From Actinomadura barringtoniae (lineage in GTDB: Bacteria > Actinomycetota > Actinomycetes > Streptosporangiales > Streptosporangiaceae): a stretch of DNA of 64,000 bases. A program made the position numbers and the translations under genes. Positions 50,431 through 59,072 of this stretch are shown here, in pieces; positions within the stretch are counted from its first letter, which is position 1; every line of letters begins with the position of its first letter. The notes under the pieces were generated by a model. It was not told where the DNA came from. It saw nothing but the letters and a program-made list of their open reading frames with translations, and made no database searches. The stretch covers positions 124,001-188,000 of the forward strand of contig NZ_JAGEOJ010000002.1 in NCBI RefSeq assembly GCF_017573505.1, read 5' to 3'.

Positions 50431-51666
50431 GTGGTCGTGATGGGCGAGGTCGGGCGGGCCCTGGCGCTGGCCGGGTCGATGACCTGGGAGATCCTGTGGG
50501 CGCTCATCCTCGGTTTCGCGCTGTCGGCGGTCGTGCAGGCGGTCGTACGGCGGGCGGCGATCGTGCGGATGCTGGGCGATGACCGGCCCCGGACACTGGC
50601 GGTCGCGACCGGGCTGGGGGCGATGTCGTCGTCGTGCTCGTACGCCGCGGTCGCGCTGGCGCGGTCGCTGTTCCGCAAGGGCGCGAGCTTCACCGCGGCG
50701 ATGGCGTTCGAGATCGGCTCCACCAACCTGGTCATCGAGCTCGGCGTCATCCTGGCGCTGCTGATGGGCTGGCAGTTCACCGCCGCCGAGTTCATCGGCG
50801 GCCCCCTGATGATCGTCTTCCTCGCCGTGCTGTTCCGGCTCTTCCTGCGCGAGAGACTGGTCAGGCAGGCCCGCGAGCAGGCCGAACGCGGGGTCGCGGG
50901 CTCGATGGAGGGGCACGCCGCCATGGACATGTCGGTCCAGAGGCGGGGCGGCTTCTGGACCCGGCTGGCCTCTGGCGAGGGCTTCACCTCGGTGTCGCAC
51001 GTGTTCGTGATGGAGTGGGCCGCGATCCTGCGCGACCTGGTGATCGGCCTGCTCATCGCCGGTGCGGTCGCCGCCTGGGTGCCCGACTCGTTCTGGAACG
51101 GGCTCTTCCTCACCGGTCACCCCGCGCTGGCCAAGCTCTGGGGACCGCTGATCGGCCCGGTGGTGGCGGTGCTGTCGTTCGTCTGCTCGATCGGCAACGT
51201 CCCGCTGGCCGCCGTGCTGTGGAACGGCGGGATCAGCTTCGGCGGCGTGGTCGCCTTCATCTTCGCCGACCTGATCATCGTGCCGATCATCAACATCTAC
51301 CGGAAGTACTACGGCCTGCGGACCGCCCTGTTCATCACCGCCACCTTCTACGCCTCCATGGTCGCCGCCGGATACGCCGTCGAGCTCCTGTTCGGCGCGG
51401 CCGGCCTCATCCCCACCGAACGCTCCGCGACCGCCGTGATGGAACCGCACATCTCCTGGAACTACACCACCTGGCTGAACCTGGCCTTCCTGGCGCTCGC
51501 GGCCCTGCTGGTGGTCCGGTTCGTGCGCACGGGCGGCGTCCCCATGCTCGAGATGATGGGCGGCTCCCCCGACGACGACTCGCCCGACGGCGACTCGCCC
51601 GACGGCGGCGACTCGCCCCACGGCGGGCACGGGGCCCATGAGGCGCGCGACCCTCACTCCTCATGA
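50431..51666 (+). CDS. ArsP/DUF318-family permease
   Basis: GTG at 50431 (GGAGG just upstream; in-frame GTG/ATG follow within nine bases) gives 411 residues. About eight transmembrane helices are visible, with the family motifs GAMSSSCSYAAVALARSL (Cys69) and VLSFVCSIGNVPLAAVLWNGG. ArsP-type permeases export organoarsenicals, but many homologues have unknown substrates. The cytoplasmic loop (about 140-165) holds EGHAAMDM. The tail is Asp/Ser/Gly/His-rich (DDSPDGDSPDGGDSPHGGHG), which could bind metal. With a CsoR/CstR-like site upstream and sulfur-relay genes before it, export of a thiol or persulfide species or a metal is plausible. Confidence 0.82.
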   Translation: MVVMGEVGRALALAGSMTWEILWALILGFALSAVVQAVVRRAAIVRMLGDDRPRTLAVATGLGAMSSSCSYAAVALARSLFRKGASFTAAMAFEIGSTNLVIELGVILALLMGWQFTAAEFIGGPLMIVFLAVLFRLFLRERLVRQAREQAERGVAGSMEGHAAMDMSVQRRGGFWTRLASGEGFTSVSHVFVMEWAAILRDLVIGLLIAGAVAAWVPDSFWNGLFLTGHPALAKLWGPLIGPVVAVLSFVCSIGNVPLAAVLWNGGISFGGVVAFIFADLIIVPIINIYRKYYGLRTALFITATFYASMVAAGYAVELLFGAAGLIPTERSATAVMEPHISWNYTTWLNLAFLALAALLVVRFVRTGGVPMLEMMGGSPDDDSPDGDSPDGGDSPHGGHGAHEARDPHSS

Positions 51667-51688
51667 GCACTCGTCTTCGCCTGACATA

Positions 51689-52393
51689 TCAGCCCGCCAG
51701 CATCCGTTCCAGGCGAGCCGGGTCGTTCAGGTAGACCTCGCCCGCACCGGCGGAGGCATCGTCCGGCCAGATCGTCGTGTCGCCGCGGGCGACGCCTGCC
51801 ACGATGCGGGAGGCCACCACGCGCGGATCGGCCTTCTCGGCCTCGACCCCGGCGAGCATGTCGGTGTCGATTCCGCCCGGGTAGGCGCCGACGACCTGGA
51901 CACCGTCGCCGGCGACAGCCGACCGCAAGGCCTGGGTCATGGAGTGGGCGGCCGCCTTGGAAGCGCTGTAGCCCGCCATCGGACCGGCGGGCGCAAGTGC
52001 GATCAACGTCAGGACGTTCACGATCGCGGTGTCCCCACCGTGCCGCAGAGCGGGCAGGAACGCCCGGGCGACCCGCAGCGCGCCCATGTAGTTCGTCCGC
52101 ATGTCGCGTTCGAACAGATCCAGATCACCGTCGAGCACCGAGCCGAACCCCAGCACACCGGCGTTGTTGACCAGCAGGGTCACATCCGGTGCCGCTTTGG
52201 CGGCCGCCTCCACGCTCTCGGGCTCGGTGACGTCCAGGCTGATGACCTGGACGCGCGGGTCGTCGACGGTGACCGGGCCGCGCGAGGCCAGGTACACCTT
52301 GCTCGCTCCCTGGCGCAGCAACTCATCGACCAGGCAGGCGCCGAGACCGCGATTGCCGCCGGTGACCAGCGCAATGGAACCGTTGATGTTCAT
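51689..52393 (-). CDS. Short-chain dehydrogenase/reductase
   Basis: This 234-residue SDR starts with GGAGG five bases before the ATG. The coenzyme motif is TGGNRGLGACL at about 11-21; the structural NNAG motif is LLVNNAGVLG. The catalytic region reads VNVLTLIALAPAGPMAGYSASKAA, with Tyr-x-x-x-Lys intact. The usual Ser of the triad is not in its expected place (LTL), so either a neighbouring Thr serves or activity is altered. The substrate is unknown. It is divergent from the AraC-type gene, which probably controls it. Confidence 0.85.
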   Translation of the reverse strand: MNINGSIALVTGGNRGLGACLVDELLRQGASKVYLASRGPVTVDDPRVQVISLDVTEPESVEAAAKAAPDVTLLVNNAGVLGFGSVLDGDLDLFERDMRTNYMGALRVARAFLPALRHGGDTAIVNVLTLIALAPAGPMAGYSASKAAAHSMTQALRSAVAGDGVQVVGAYPGGIDTDMLAGVEAEKADPRVVASRIVAGVARGDTTIWPDDASAGAGEVYLNDPARLERMLAG

Positions 52394-52515
52394 CGATCCT
52401 CCATGGACTAGCTCGTCTCCTCACCGTAGAAAGCCCAGCCGCGAAGATCGATGCCCGTCAGTCCCATTCTCTTGTCCCAGAAGCTCACACACGAGCCGCG
52501 AGATACCTTGGCCTC

Positions 52516-53427
52516 ATGGATCCGCTCACCGATGCGCTGGACGTGGCGCAGGTACGCGGCACGGTCGCCGCGACCGTCCATGCCGGGGACGCATGGGGAC
52601 TGGACATCGCCGACATCCCCGGCGCCGCCTTCCACGCGGTCACCGAAGGCACGGCCTGGCTCTGCCTCGACGACCGCGAACCGCTCCGGCTCATGCCCGG
52701 CGACCTCGCGCTGCTCCCCGCCGGGACACCGCACCGGCTGGCCAGCGACCCCGGCCGGCCCTGCGACCCGTTCGACCACGTGGCCGCCCGGCAGGCCCTG
52801 GGAACGGGCGGGCGCCTCACCGTCGGCACCGGCCCGGCACGCACCCGGATCCTGTGCGCCTCGTACCACCAGGAAACCGCGCTGGTGCTGGGCCTGCTGC
52901 CGGACCTGGTCCACCTGCCCGCGGACCCCGAAGCACCGATCGAGCACGTCCTGCGGCTCCTCGGCCACGAGATCCGCCGCCCTCGGGTGGGCGCCCCGAC
53001 CGTCCTCGACCGCCTCCTGGACGTCCTGCTCGTCCACATCATGCGGACGTGGCTGGAGAGCGAGGACGCCGGCCGAGTGCCACCCTCATGGCTGGCGGCC
53101 CTACGGGACCCGACGGTCGCCGCCGCACTCACCGCACTGCACACCGAACCGGCCCGGAACTGGACCCTCGAAACCCTCGCCCGGCGCGCAGGCGTCTCGC
53201 GCGCCACCCTGCTCCGCCGGTTCCCCGCCCTCGTCGGCCAGCCGCCCCTGGCCTACCTCGCCCGCTGGCGCATGGAACTGGCCGCGCGGCAGCTGCGCAC
53301 CACCGACGACGCCATCGGCCCGATCGCCCGATCGGTCGGATACACCAGCGAGTACGCGTTCAACCGCGCGTTCAGCAGAATCCGCGGCACCACACCAGGC
53401 CGATACCGAGCCCACCACCGCCTATAG
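52516..53427 (+). CDS. AraC-family regulator with cupin sensor
   Basis: This 303-residue protein has a cupin-type ligand domain at 20-180 (AVTEGTAWLCLDDREPLRLM, GDLALLPAGTPHRL). Two HTHs of the AraC/XylS type follow at 205-300 (TLETLARRAGVSRATLLRRF, IARSVGYTSEYAFNRAFSRI, TTPGRYR). Such cupin_6 regulators usually control a divergent oxidoreductase gene, and the SDR at 51689-52393 is divergent here. The intergenic region of 122 bases shows no obvious palindrome. Confidence 0.88.
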   Translation: MDPLTDALDVAQVRGTVAATVHAGDAWGLDIADIPGAAFHAVTEGTAWLCLDDREPLRLMPGDLALLPAGTPHRLASDPGRPCDPFDHVAARQALGTGGRLTVGTGPARTRILCASYHQETALVLGLLPDLVHLPADPEAPIEHVLRLLGHEIRRPRVGAPTVLDRLLDVLLVHIMRTWLESEDAGRVPPSWLAALRDPTVAAALTALHTEPARNWTLETLARRAGVSRATLLRRFPALVGQPPLAYLARWRMELAARQLRTTDDAIGPIARSVGYTSEYAFNRAFSRIRGTTPGRYRAHHRL

Positions 53428-53524
53428 CCTCCCCGACGGCCTCGCGATCGTCTGCGACGAATCCATCGACCGCACCGTCTTCGCCGCCTGACGCAGCCGC
53501 CCCATAGACCGCTGCAGGAGGCGA

Positions 53525-54439
53525 TCAGAAAACCATTGCGAGCAGGTCGGCGAACAGCTCCTGTTCGTCGACCTCAAACCCGCGGTTGGTGAACCACGTG
53601 GCCATGTTGTGGCAGTCGCGCATCAGAAAGTCCATGCCCTGAGGGTTGCCGACGACGTCGACGACCTGGGGCAGGTCGATCATCACGATCCGTTCGGCCT
53701 GCGCGAGGACGTTGTACGGCGACAGGTCGCCGTGCGCGAGCCCCGCGCGCGCCAGTTCACGCATGCCATCGCGGAGCTGCTCGAAGTACGCGCCCAGCAG
53801 CTCTTTGGCCGGCCGGACCTGGGCGAGCCGGGGCGCGGCACCGCCCTCGCCGTCGTCGATGAACTCCATCAGCAGCTCGGTGCCGTCCACCTGCACGGGA
53901 TAGGGCACCGGAACGCCGACCTGCCACAACATGTTGAGGGCATCCCATTCGGCGTACGCCCACTGACCGGCCGCGACATTCCGACCATGCGCGGTCTTCT
54001 TCGCCATCGCCCGGCTATCGCGGCTGTTGCGAGTTCGGCGGCCTTCGACATACGACGTACTGCGGTGGAAAGACCGGTGTTCCTCGCCGCGGTACCGTTT
54101 CGCGGCCATCAGACATGACTTCGCCGGATTGTCGCCGATCGCCTCCACGGCCCGTTCCAGCAGGAAGACATCGGCTTCCTTACCGGTCTTCAGGACGCCG
54201 AGCTCGGTGTCGATCGCGGCCTGTTCCGTCACCACCCACGACGGTCGTGGTTCCGGTCCGCGCGAACCACGCTCGACCTCCAGCCAGGTGGACCATCGCT
54301 GATCCGGGCCCAGCTTCTCGCCGACCGATTGGAACGCGAAGACGAAGTCGTCGCCTGCCGAAGCCTCATCAGCAGAGGCATCGGACCGGCGGGAGTCAAG
54401 GTCGGAGTAGGTCTCGGAGAGTTCGTACTCGGAAGACAA
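53525..54439 (-). CDS. RIO-type serine kinase
   Basis: A TTG start at 54439 is chosen because AGGAG lies eight bases upstream and coding character begins there; ATG alternatives at 54481 and 54586 lack a ribosome-binding site. This gives 304 residues. RIO1-like motifs: VLKTGKEADVFLLER (flexible loop), CLMAAKRYRG (ATP-binding Lys), LAHGDLSPYNVL (catalytic loop) and IVMIDLPQVVD (metal Asp). The insert RSTSYVEGRRTRNSRDSRAM is typical of bacterial RIO proteins. The acidic N-terminus (about 40 residues) looks disordered. The substrate in bacteria is unknown. Confidence 0.85.
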   Translation of the reverse strand: MSSEYELSETYSDLDSRRSDASADEASAGDDFVFAFQSVGEKLGPDQRWSTWLEVERGSRGPEPRPSWVVTEQAAIDTELGVLKTGKEADVFLLERAVEAIGDNPAKSCLMAAKRYRGEEHRSFHRSTSYVEGRRTRNSRDSRAMAKKTAHGRNVAAGQWAYAEWDALNMLWQVGVPVPYPVQVDGTELLMEFIDDGEGGAAPRLAQVRPAKELLGAYFEQLRDGMRELARAGLAHGDLSPYNVLAQAERIVMIDLPQVVDVVGNPQGMDFLMRDCHNMATWFTNRGFEVDEQELFADLLAMVF

Positions 54440-54634
54440 CGGGTGTGCTCCTGAACAAAGAGGTGGGACTGATGCGGACATGCCGCAGCACAGTGATGGC
54501 CATCCGTCAGCCCTCCTTAGTCCAGGCAGCGCTCTCCGCCGCTCGATCGACCAGCATGCCCGCCCCGTCCGGCCCTCGCAACGCATTTAAAGAGAGCCAG
54601 GAGCCCCCGCTTCCGGTCAGTCCAGCGCTCGGCC

Positions 54635-55759
54635 TCAGGACAGTTTCGCTTCAGGGGCGAAGGCGGGCAGCTTCTCCAGACTGCTGCGCACAGCCTCGGC
54701 GCCGTACTCGAACATCTGCCGCTCATAGTCGCCGACCGCTCCGAGCAGATCCTGGCGGCCCTCATCTACGTCGATCAGGCAGCGACGCAGCAGGTCGGCA
54801 TCGCGCAACGCGGTGTTCGCGCCGTTGCCGCCGGTCGGAGACGTGGCGTGGATCGCGTCGCCGAGCAGCGTGACCGGACCAGAGGCCCAGCGCTCGCCGG
54901 GCTTGACCACCCGGATGGACAGCAGCGTGCTGTTGTCCGGGTCGGCCTGCTCGATCAGCGCGCGCAGCTCCGGATGCCACCCGCCCATCCTGGACAGCAC
55001 GGCCTCCTGCGCGGTCAGGTCCTCCAGCGAGCCGTTCGGCGGAAGGATCATGGCCCAGCGCACGTAGTCGCCGATGTCGGGCAGCGTGACCTCGGGCGCC
55101 AGCTGCTCGGCGGCCTGCTTAGGCGGCATACGAAACCGCATCGCGCCGAGCAGCAGGCTGACGCCGTCACCGGCGATCTTCGAGCCGTACGCCTTGGACA
55201 GACCGGCGAACTCGTCGGTCAACGGCGTGCGGCCGATGACGAACCGAACGCCGGTGTCAGTCGGCACAGTCTCCGGCGACAACACCCCGCGCACCGCCGA
55301 AGTAACGCCGTCCGCCCCCACAAGCAGGTCAGCAGCGACCGAATCCCGTTGGCCGAACCGCGCCCGAACACCACCGTCGCCCAGCACGTCGTAGCCGGTC
55401 AGCGCGGCATCGGTGTGCACCGTGAGGCCGGTCAGCAACAAGTGCCGCAGCACCTGCCGGTCGACCACGATGCCGGTCCGCCCCGCGCCGAGCCTGCCGA
55501 TCTCGTTCAGCTGCGGATCCAGAACGAGCTGCTCAGCGGAGGCGTCCATGACGATCTCGTCCAGCAGCGGGTGCCAGCGCACCGGCAGGCAGTCGCGCAC
55601 AGCCTGGAACCCGATCGGATTCAGCACGAGCCGGTATCCCTGGAAACGCGCCGCGATCCCCGGATCGCGCTCGAACACCTCGGCCTCGATCCCGGCCCCA
55701 CGCAGACCCTGCGCGAGAGCCAGACCCCCCAGACCAGCCCCAACAACAGAAACCCGCAT
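54635..55759 (-). CDS. FAD-dependent aromatic/polyketide monooxygenase (PHBH family)
   Basis: This 374-residue flavoprotein has FAD motif VSVVGAGLGGLALAQGLRGAG at the start, NADPH/FAD motif ADLLVGADGVTSAVRG near 150, and GD motif PVTLLGDAIHATSPTGGNGANTAL near 300. It resembles TetX- and salicylate-hydroxylase-like group A monooxygenases that hydroxylate aromatic or polyketide compounds, often in drug resistance. Three evenly spaced palindromes immediately upstream indicate tight repression. A regulator gene is not adjacent; the neighbouring reading frame is a broken membrane gene. Confidence 0.88.
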   Translation of the reverse strand: MRVSVVGAGLGGLALAQGLRGAGIEAEVFERDPGIAARFQGYRLVLNPIGFQAVRDCLPVRWHPLLDEIVMDASAEQLVLDPQLNEIGRLGAGRTGIVVDRQVLRHLLLTGLTVHTDAALTGYDVLGDGGVRARFGQRDSVAADLLVGADGVTSAVRGVLSPETVPTDTGVRFVIGRTPLTDEFAGLSKAYGSKIAGDGVSLLLGAMRFRMPPKQAAEQLAPEVTLPDIGDYVRWAMILPPNGSLEDLTAQEAVLSRMGGWHPELRALIEQADPDNSTLLSIRVVKPGERWASGPVTLLGDAIHATSPTGGNGANTALRDADLLRRCLIDVDEGRQDLLGAVGDYERQMFEYGAEAVRSSLEKLPAFAPEAKLS

Positions 55760-55781
55760 CCCACACCCCCGGACGATCGAT

Positions 55782-55830
55782 GAACTAAGTTCTTCCTACT
55801 GAACTAAGTTCTATCAACCGAACTTAGTTC
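55782..55830. promoter_or_regulatory. Three operator copies with 19-base spacing
   Basis: GAACTAAGTTC (55782-55792), GAACTAAGTTC (55801-55811) and GAACTTAGTTC (55820-55830) are near-perfect dyads with centres exactly 19 bases apart. They precede the monooxygenase gene. Even spacing suggests cooperative binding of a TetR- or MarR-type dimer on successive faces of the helix. Confidence 0.75.
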
Positions 55831-56203
55831 ATGTCAACTGACACCGCTCCGAGGATGTGACCGAGGACCAAGAACACGCTCGCCAGCGAGATGGCCGGCA
55901 GACCCTGGACGTCGTCAAGGAGCCGTGCCGTAGGGCCCGGGTCGAGCCCAATGCGTGCGGCCGGCACGCCGATCGCGATCGTTCCCGGCATCAGCGTCAG
56001 CATGGCGACAAGGGTGAGCCAGACCACGGCGCCTTGGGGCCCTGGTGAGCGGCGACCTTGCCGGCGGAGTCGTCGGTGGTGGAAGAGGGCAGGACACCGC
56101 GCAGGATCGCGACGGCCAGCGGGCCGATGGGAATGAGCAGCGCGAGCACCGCAGCGGTACGGCCACCGCACGAAGCCTCAGCCCGCACCGTACCCAGACA
56201 CAT
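55824..56203 (-). pseudogene. Frameshifted and truncated small membrane protein
   Basis: Two overlapping minus-strand frames are each hydrophobic and coding-like. One gives [20 protein letters not shown] then [20 protein letters not shown]. The other (two bases out of phase) continues [20 protein letters not shown] then [20 protein letters not shown]. Joined near 56040, where GGGGCCC runs occur, they make one multi-helix protein. The second frame ends inside an operator copy, so the 3' end is also lost. It is a decayed gene, or one with a sequencing indel. No family is named. Confidence 0.55.
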
Positions 56204-56372
56204 GCGCCGCGGCCGTCGGCGGCCGGGAGATCCTCCCGGGCCTCGTGGGAGCCCGCACCAATAACGAACGCGGGGCAGTCGCGTCGCACCTCAACCGGCA
56301 TCTACGTGCGGGCTGCCCGCCCTGCCTACCGGGGTCATCTGCGAGCAAGAGCAGACGCAACGGCATGCCGAG

Positions 56373-56624
56373 GTGGAGCGGTGGCGACAGCGGGTCTGGA
56401 ACGTCGAGTTGGGCCTGGCCGGCCAGCTCTTCGGCCTTACGGAGTCGGAGTTGAGGCCCCTCCGTGCGCTGCGCGACTTGGTAAAGTCGGAAATGCTCAA
56501 CCCGGACGCCTGTCATAGATCTTGGTTGCGCCACCAAGCAGAAATGGCAGGCCATTCGCCTGAGGGAAAAGCAGGTGGAGCGTCGACTAAGAGGGGCCAA
56601 CGTGGACCCCCTCTTGAGCGATGA
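56373..56624 (+). CDS. Small protein or gene remnant of unknown function
   Basis: The reading frame has good high-GC codon usage from about 56325 (VICEQEQTQRHAEVERWRQR) through WNVELGLAGQLFGLTESELR and LRALRDLVKSEML, then loses character towards the stop. The ATG at 56373 has no ribosome-binding site and falls inside the coding-like part, so this is probably the 3' part of a broken gene. No family was recognised. It lies among other remnants near the tRNA fragment. Confidence 0.35.
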   Translation: MERWRQRVWNVELGLAGQLFGLTESELRPLRALRDLVKSEMLNPDACHRSWLRHQAEMAGHSPEGKAGGASTKRGQRGPPLER

Positions 56625-56815
56625 GAGCTAGGCGATGCGATCTGCCACGGATCGTTCTGGCTGCCCTGGGACTGCCCGTAACGGGTACGGGAGACAGGGC
56701 CTACCTGGCAGAAGGAGGGGCAGGGTGACCGTATGCGTGCACCCTCGGTGGTGTACGCCTAGCTGGGATCCCCGGCCTGGCGTCGAGTGCAGCAGCGATC
56801 AAGGGGAACACCCCC

Positions 56816-57034
56816 GTGGCGATCACTGCACTAACGATTGCGATCACCTATGTCGGCCTGATCGCGTGGGTCGCCTTCAAGGCGAACCGCACCAAGGCCA
56901 CCCCAGCCGCCCGCAAGGCGGCCCTCGAAACACTTCGGATCTTGACAGGCCAGACTCAGCCTCCGGCCCCTGATCCCCCACCGGCTCAGCCCGCGGTCGA
57001 TCCGCCGGCTCAGCGGGGAGGGGGTTCGCCGTGA
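56816..57034 (+). CDS. Small single-TM protein
   Basis: A GTG start at 56816 gives 72 residues: one transmembrane helix (ITALTIAITYVGLIAWVAF), a basic stretch (KANRTKATPAARKAALETLR) and a Pro-rich tail (QPPAPDPPPAQPAVDPPAQR). It resembles small membrane proteins common in actinomycete mobile regions. Upstream AGGGGAA could serve as a weak ribosome-binding site. Function unknown. Confidence 0.5.
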   Translation: MAITALTIAITYVGLIAWVAFKANRTKATPAARKAALETLRILTGQTQPPAPDPPPAQPAVDPPAQRGGGSP

Positions 57035-57226
57035 GTCCTGGCCGAAGTAGTCGGGCCCCACCCTGAAGCCCAGGCCCCCGCGTTACCGGAGGCTTCTTCA
57101 TGCCTGCGGGCACCCCACGCGGCAGCGCCAGCTCTGCCAGATGGTCAGCCACCGCCCGCTGCTGAACGATCAGGTGCCTCTACCACCCACGGGAGGGCCA
57201 AATGACCAGTTTGAGTCCCCGACTCC

Positions 57227-57266
57227 CCTAGTCATACGGCCCCAATTGGGAGGCCTCGGGACTAGG
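57227..57266 (-). terminator. Nested dyad downstream of the tRNA fragment
   Basis: CCTAGTC (57227-57233) pairs with GACTAGG (57260-57266) around an inner CCCAATTGGG palindrome. It is placed where a terminator for minus-strand transcription through the tRNA sequence is expected. Confidence 0.45.
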
Positions 57267-57298
57267 TGATCCGGAGTTTCGCCTGGTGGAAGCGCGTT

Positions 57299-57349
57299 TG
57301 GTAGGGCGGGCGGGACTCGAACCCGCGACCCAGGGATTATGAGTCCCCG
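57299..57349 (-). tRNA. 3' half of a CAU (Met-type) tRNA gene; probable integration site
   Basis: On the minus strand the sequence folds as an anticodon arm GGGGA-CTCATAA-TCCCT (anticodon CAT), variable loop GGGTC, T-arm GCGGG-TTCGAGT-CCCGC, acceptor strand CCGCCCT, discriminator A and encoded CCA (57301-57299). The 26 bases that should hold the 5' acceptor strand (AGGGCGG expected) and D-arm do not fold or match. Only the 3' half is therefore present, as left at the far end of an element that integrated into a tRNA gene. It may still be called a tRNA by automatic tools, but a functional molecule is doubtful. Confidence 0.6.
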
Positions 57350-57702
57350 ACCCAACCTCACCTCCGCCAGGCTCCAGATCACCAAGACCCAAAACCCTGA
57401 CACTTACCCGGAACCTACCACCCGACCTGCAACTTTGCCGCTCGCAGAGCGCTCCCTCACACACTCTAAGAACGTGTGAGAAGTCTCGGAGTCCCTCAGC
57501 CGTCCAGCGCCTGAGTTCCCCAGTCGGCAAGGTCGGACCCCACGGCGCGCGTCGTGATCTCCGAAAAGATCGGGCGCTTACTCATACCGGCTCGGCGACG
57601 CCGCCACCGGCGTGGTTCTCCCCCTCCACAGCGCCAACGACTCGCCCTCACCCAAAACCGCCGCCTGGCCAGCGTGACCCATGCTCCGATTCTGGGGGCG
57701 AG
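57350..57702. other. Non-coding stretch after the tRNA fragment
   Basis: About 350 bases with no credible gene on either strand. Short open frames are poor in codon usage. A small dyad CACACTCT-AAGA-ACGTGTG at about 57461-57479 is the only structure noticed. If the tRNA fragment marks an element end, this is the element's terminal sequence. Confidence 0.4.
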
Positions 57703-58035
57703 TCAGGTCGTGCCGACGCGTTGCAGGGTTAGCCGGAGATACCTGGTCCGGGTGAACGCCTGCCAGAACTGGAGTGCATTACCGGCCGGCTCCACCTCTA
57801 ACCATGCGGTATCGCCAGGCAGTACCGAGAACGCAAGGGCAGGGCGCCCGCTCCAGTCGATGTGAGCTTGCAAGCTGTGGGTTCCCGGATGGACGTCGAT
57901 GGCTTGTCGCTCCCCGGCCTTGATCACGGCGACACGGTGACCATTCAACTCGATCCGGTACTTGCGAACAGCGTCTCGGTACCGACCACCTGGTCGACGA
58001 ACCACAACCCGGGAGGGGGTAATCATGCGCGTCAT
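57703..58035 (-). CDS. Small PEGA-like hypothetical protein
   Basis: ATG at 58035 gives 110 residues; an ATG 45 bases earlier is possible. The middle resembles small actinobacterial proteins with the pattern DAVRKYRIELNGHRVAVIKA, VHPGTHSLQAHIDWSGRP and TAWLEVEPAGNALQFW. The beta-sandwich-like strands and the PGTHSL turn recall PEGA-type domains. It ends with basic LRLTLQRVGTT. There are no membrane segments. Function unknown; it lies between the tRNA fragment and further remnants. Confidence 0.6.
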   Translation of the reverse strand: MTRMITPSRVVVRRPGGRYRDAVRKYRIELNGHRVAVIKAGERQAIDVHPGTHSLQAHIDWSGRPALAFSVLPGDTAWLEVEPAGNALQFWQAFTRTRYLRLTLQRVGTT

Positions 58036-58501
58036 GGTCTCAGACCAGTTTGCTCCGACCACCCTTCGACCATCGACCACTGCGGCGGTCGTTCGTAGCT
58101 GACCCGGTCAGTGGTAGCCGAGTTCGCGGCGTCGCTCGCCGAGGAAGCTGGCCGCCTCCTCCTTCAGTTCCTGCCGGAGGCGGCGTGGCCCTTCGCGGTG
58201 AAGTCGTGGAAATGCTCTAGAAGTTGGTGTTCGAGCCCGATGAACACGTCGTAGCGTACAAGGCGTATCGCAGCTTCAAGAACCCGAGCTGCTGGAACGG
58301 GACGTGGTGCTCGTGCACACGTGGTCAGGCGCCGCTCGTCCTCACCGTCTACACCAAGAAGAGCCGGTACCCGAAGGTCGGCATGTTCATCGTCGCCCGG
58401 TAGACGTTGACGCTCGAACCGGATGACGAACGGTCCGTCCACCTGATGGCCAGACCGTTCGTCGCCGAGCCACATCCCGCTGGCGGTCACGCTAGTCCAG
58501 G
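58036..58501. other. Region of coding remnants, no intact gene
   Basis: On the minus strand a frame ending at 58108 (GPRRLRQELKEEAASFLGER, then RRELGYH and stop) reads like the charged C-terminus of a lost protein. On the plus strand a short frame ending at 58403 contains DEHVVAYKAYRSFKNPSCW. Neither has a start, ribosome-binding site or recognised family. The 113-residue minus-strand frame 58164-58505 looks like an antisense shadow. Confidence 0.35.
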
Positions 58502-58843
58502 TCACCCACGGCGGACCGTGTTACAGACCTTCAGATAGAGAGCCTCGCCATTAGGATAGGTATTGCCCATCAGCTTGCCACCTTTGAGCAGATCATCACA
58601 GGAAAGACTCTTTGGCATCTGCGATATCACCTTACGAAGCGCCGCCACGGTGACATCATTTCCTGCAGCCTCGTCGTGATAGACGACCAACTCTTGAGCG
58701 GGGCTCGAGGGACTGACACGCGCGACGATAGTTCCGCTGGACACCGGTGACCCTGAGGTGCTTTTGCCGTCCGAGCTTCCACCACACCCAGCGAGAGAGG
58801 TGGCAGCCAACGTCAGCGACAAAATAGTTAGAGATCTCAGCAA
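58502..58843 (-). CDS. Small lipoprotein of unknown function
   Basis: TTG at 58843 with AAGGGA about seven bases upstream gives 113 residues and a proper lipoprotein signal (LRSLTILSLTLAATSLAGC, lipobox LAGC); ATG alternatives further up would bury the signal. The mature part is Ser/Thr-rich (GGSSDGKSTSGSPVSSGTIV) and ends in a small domain with two Cys (KSLSCDDLLKGGK, YLKVCNTVRRG). Codon usage and base composition are less GC-rich than the main chromosome, a sign of transfer. No family recognised. Confidence 0.62.
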   Translation of the reverse strand: MLRSLTILSLTLAATSLAGCGGSSDGKSTSGSPVSSGTIVARVSPSSPAQELVVYHDEAAGNDVTVAALRKVISQMPKSLSCDDLLKGGKLMGNTYPNGEALYLKVCNTVRRG

Positions 58844-59072
58844 ATTGAATTCCCTTATAAAGAAACTCTCGATGACGATGCTGTTAGTTGAAAGCGAAGG
58901 CATTTCCCTGCCCAGCAATCAGCAGCAGTCAGCGCTCCACTCGGCCTTCCCTGTAACCAGATTTACAGCAAGGAATCATATCCATATATACAGCCGAACA
59001 GCAATATCCACCCCAAACGCCCCTCCATTTAGAGAGCAGCCGTTGACTGGCTCACACATTTAGCAGTCAGGT

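Noticed and set aside
58164..58505. 113-residue minus-strand gene
   Set aside because: No ribosome-binding site, no recognisable domain, and composition of a shadow; the region holds remnants on both strands.
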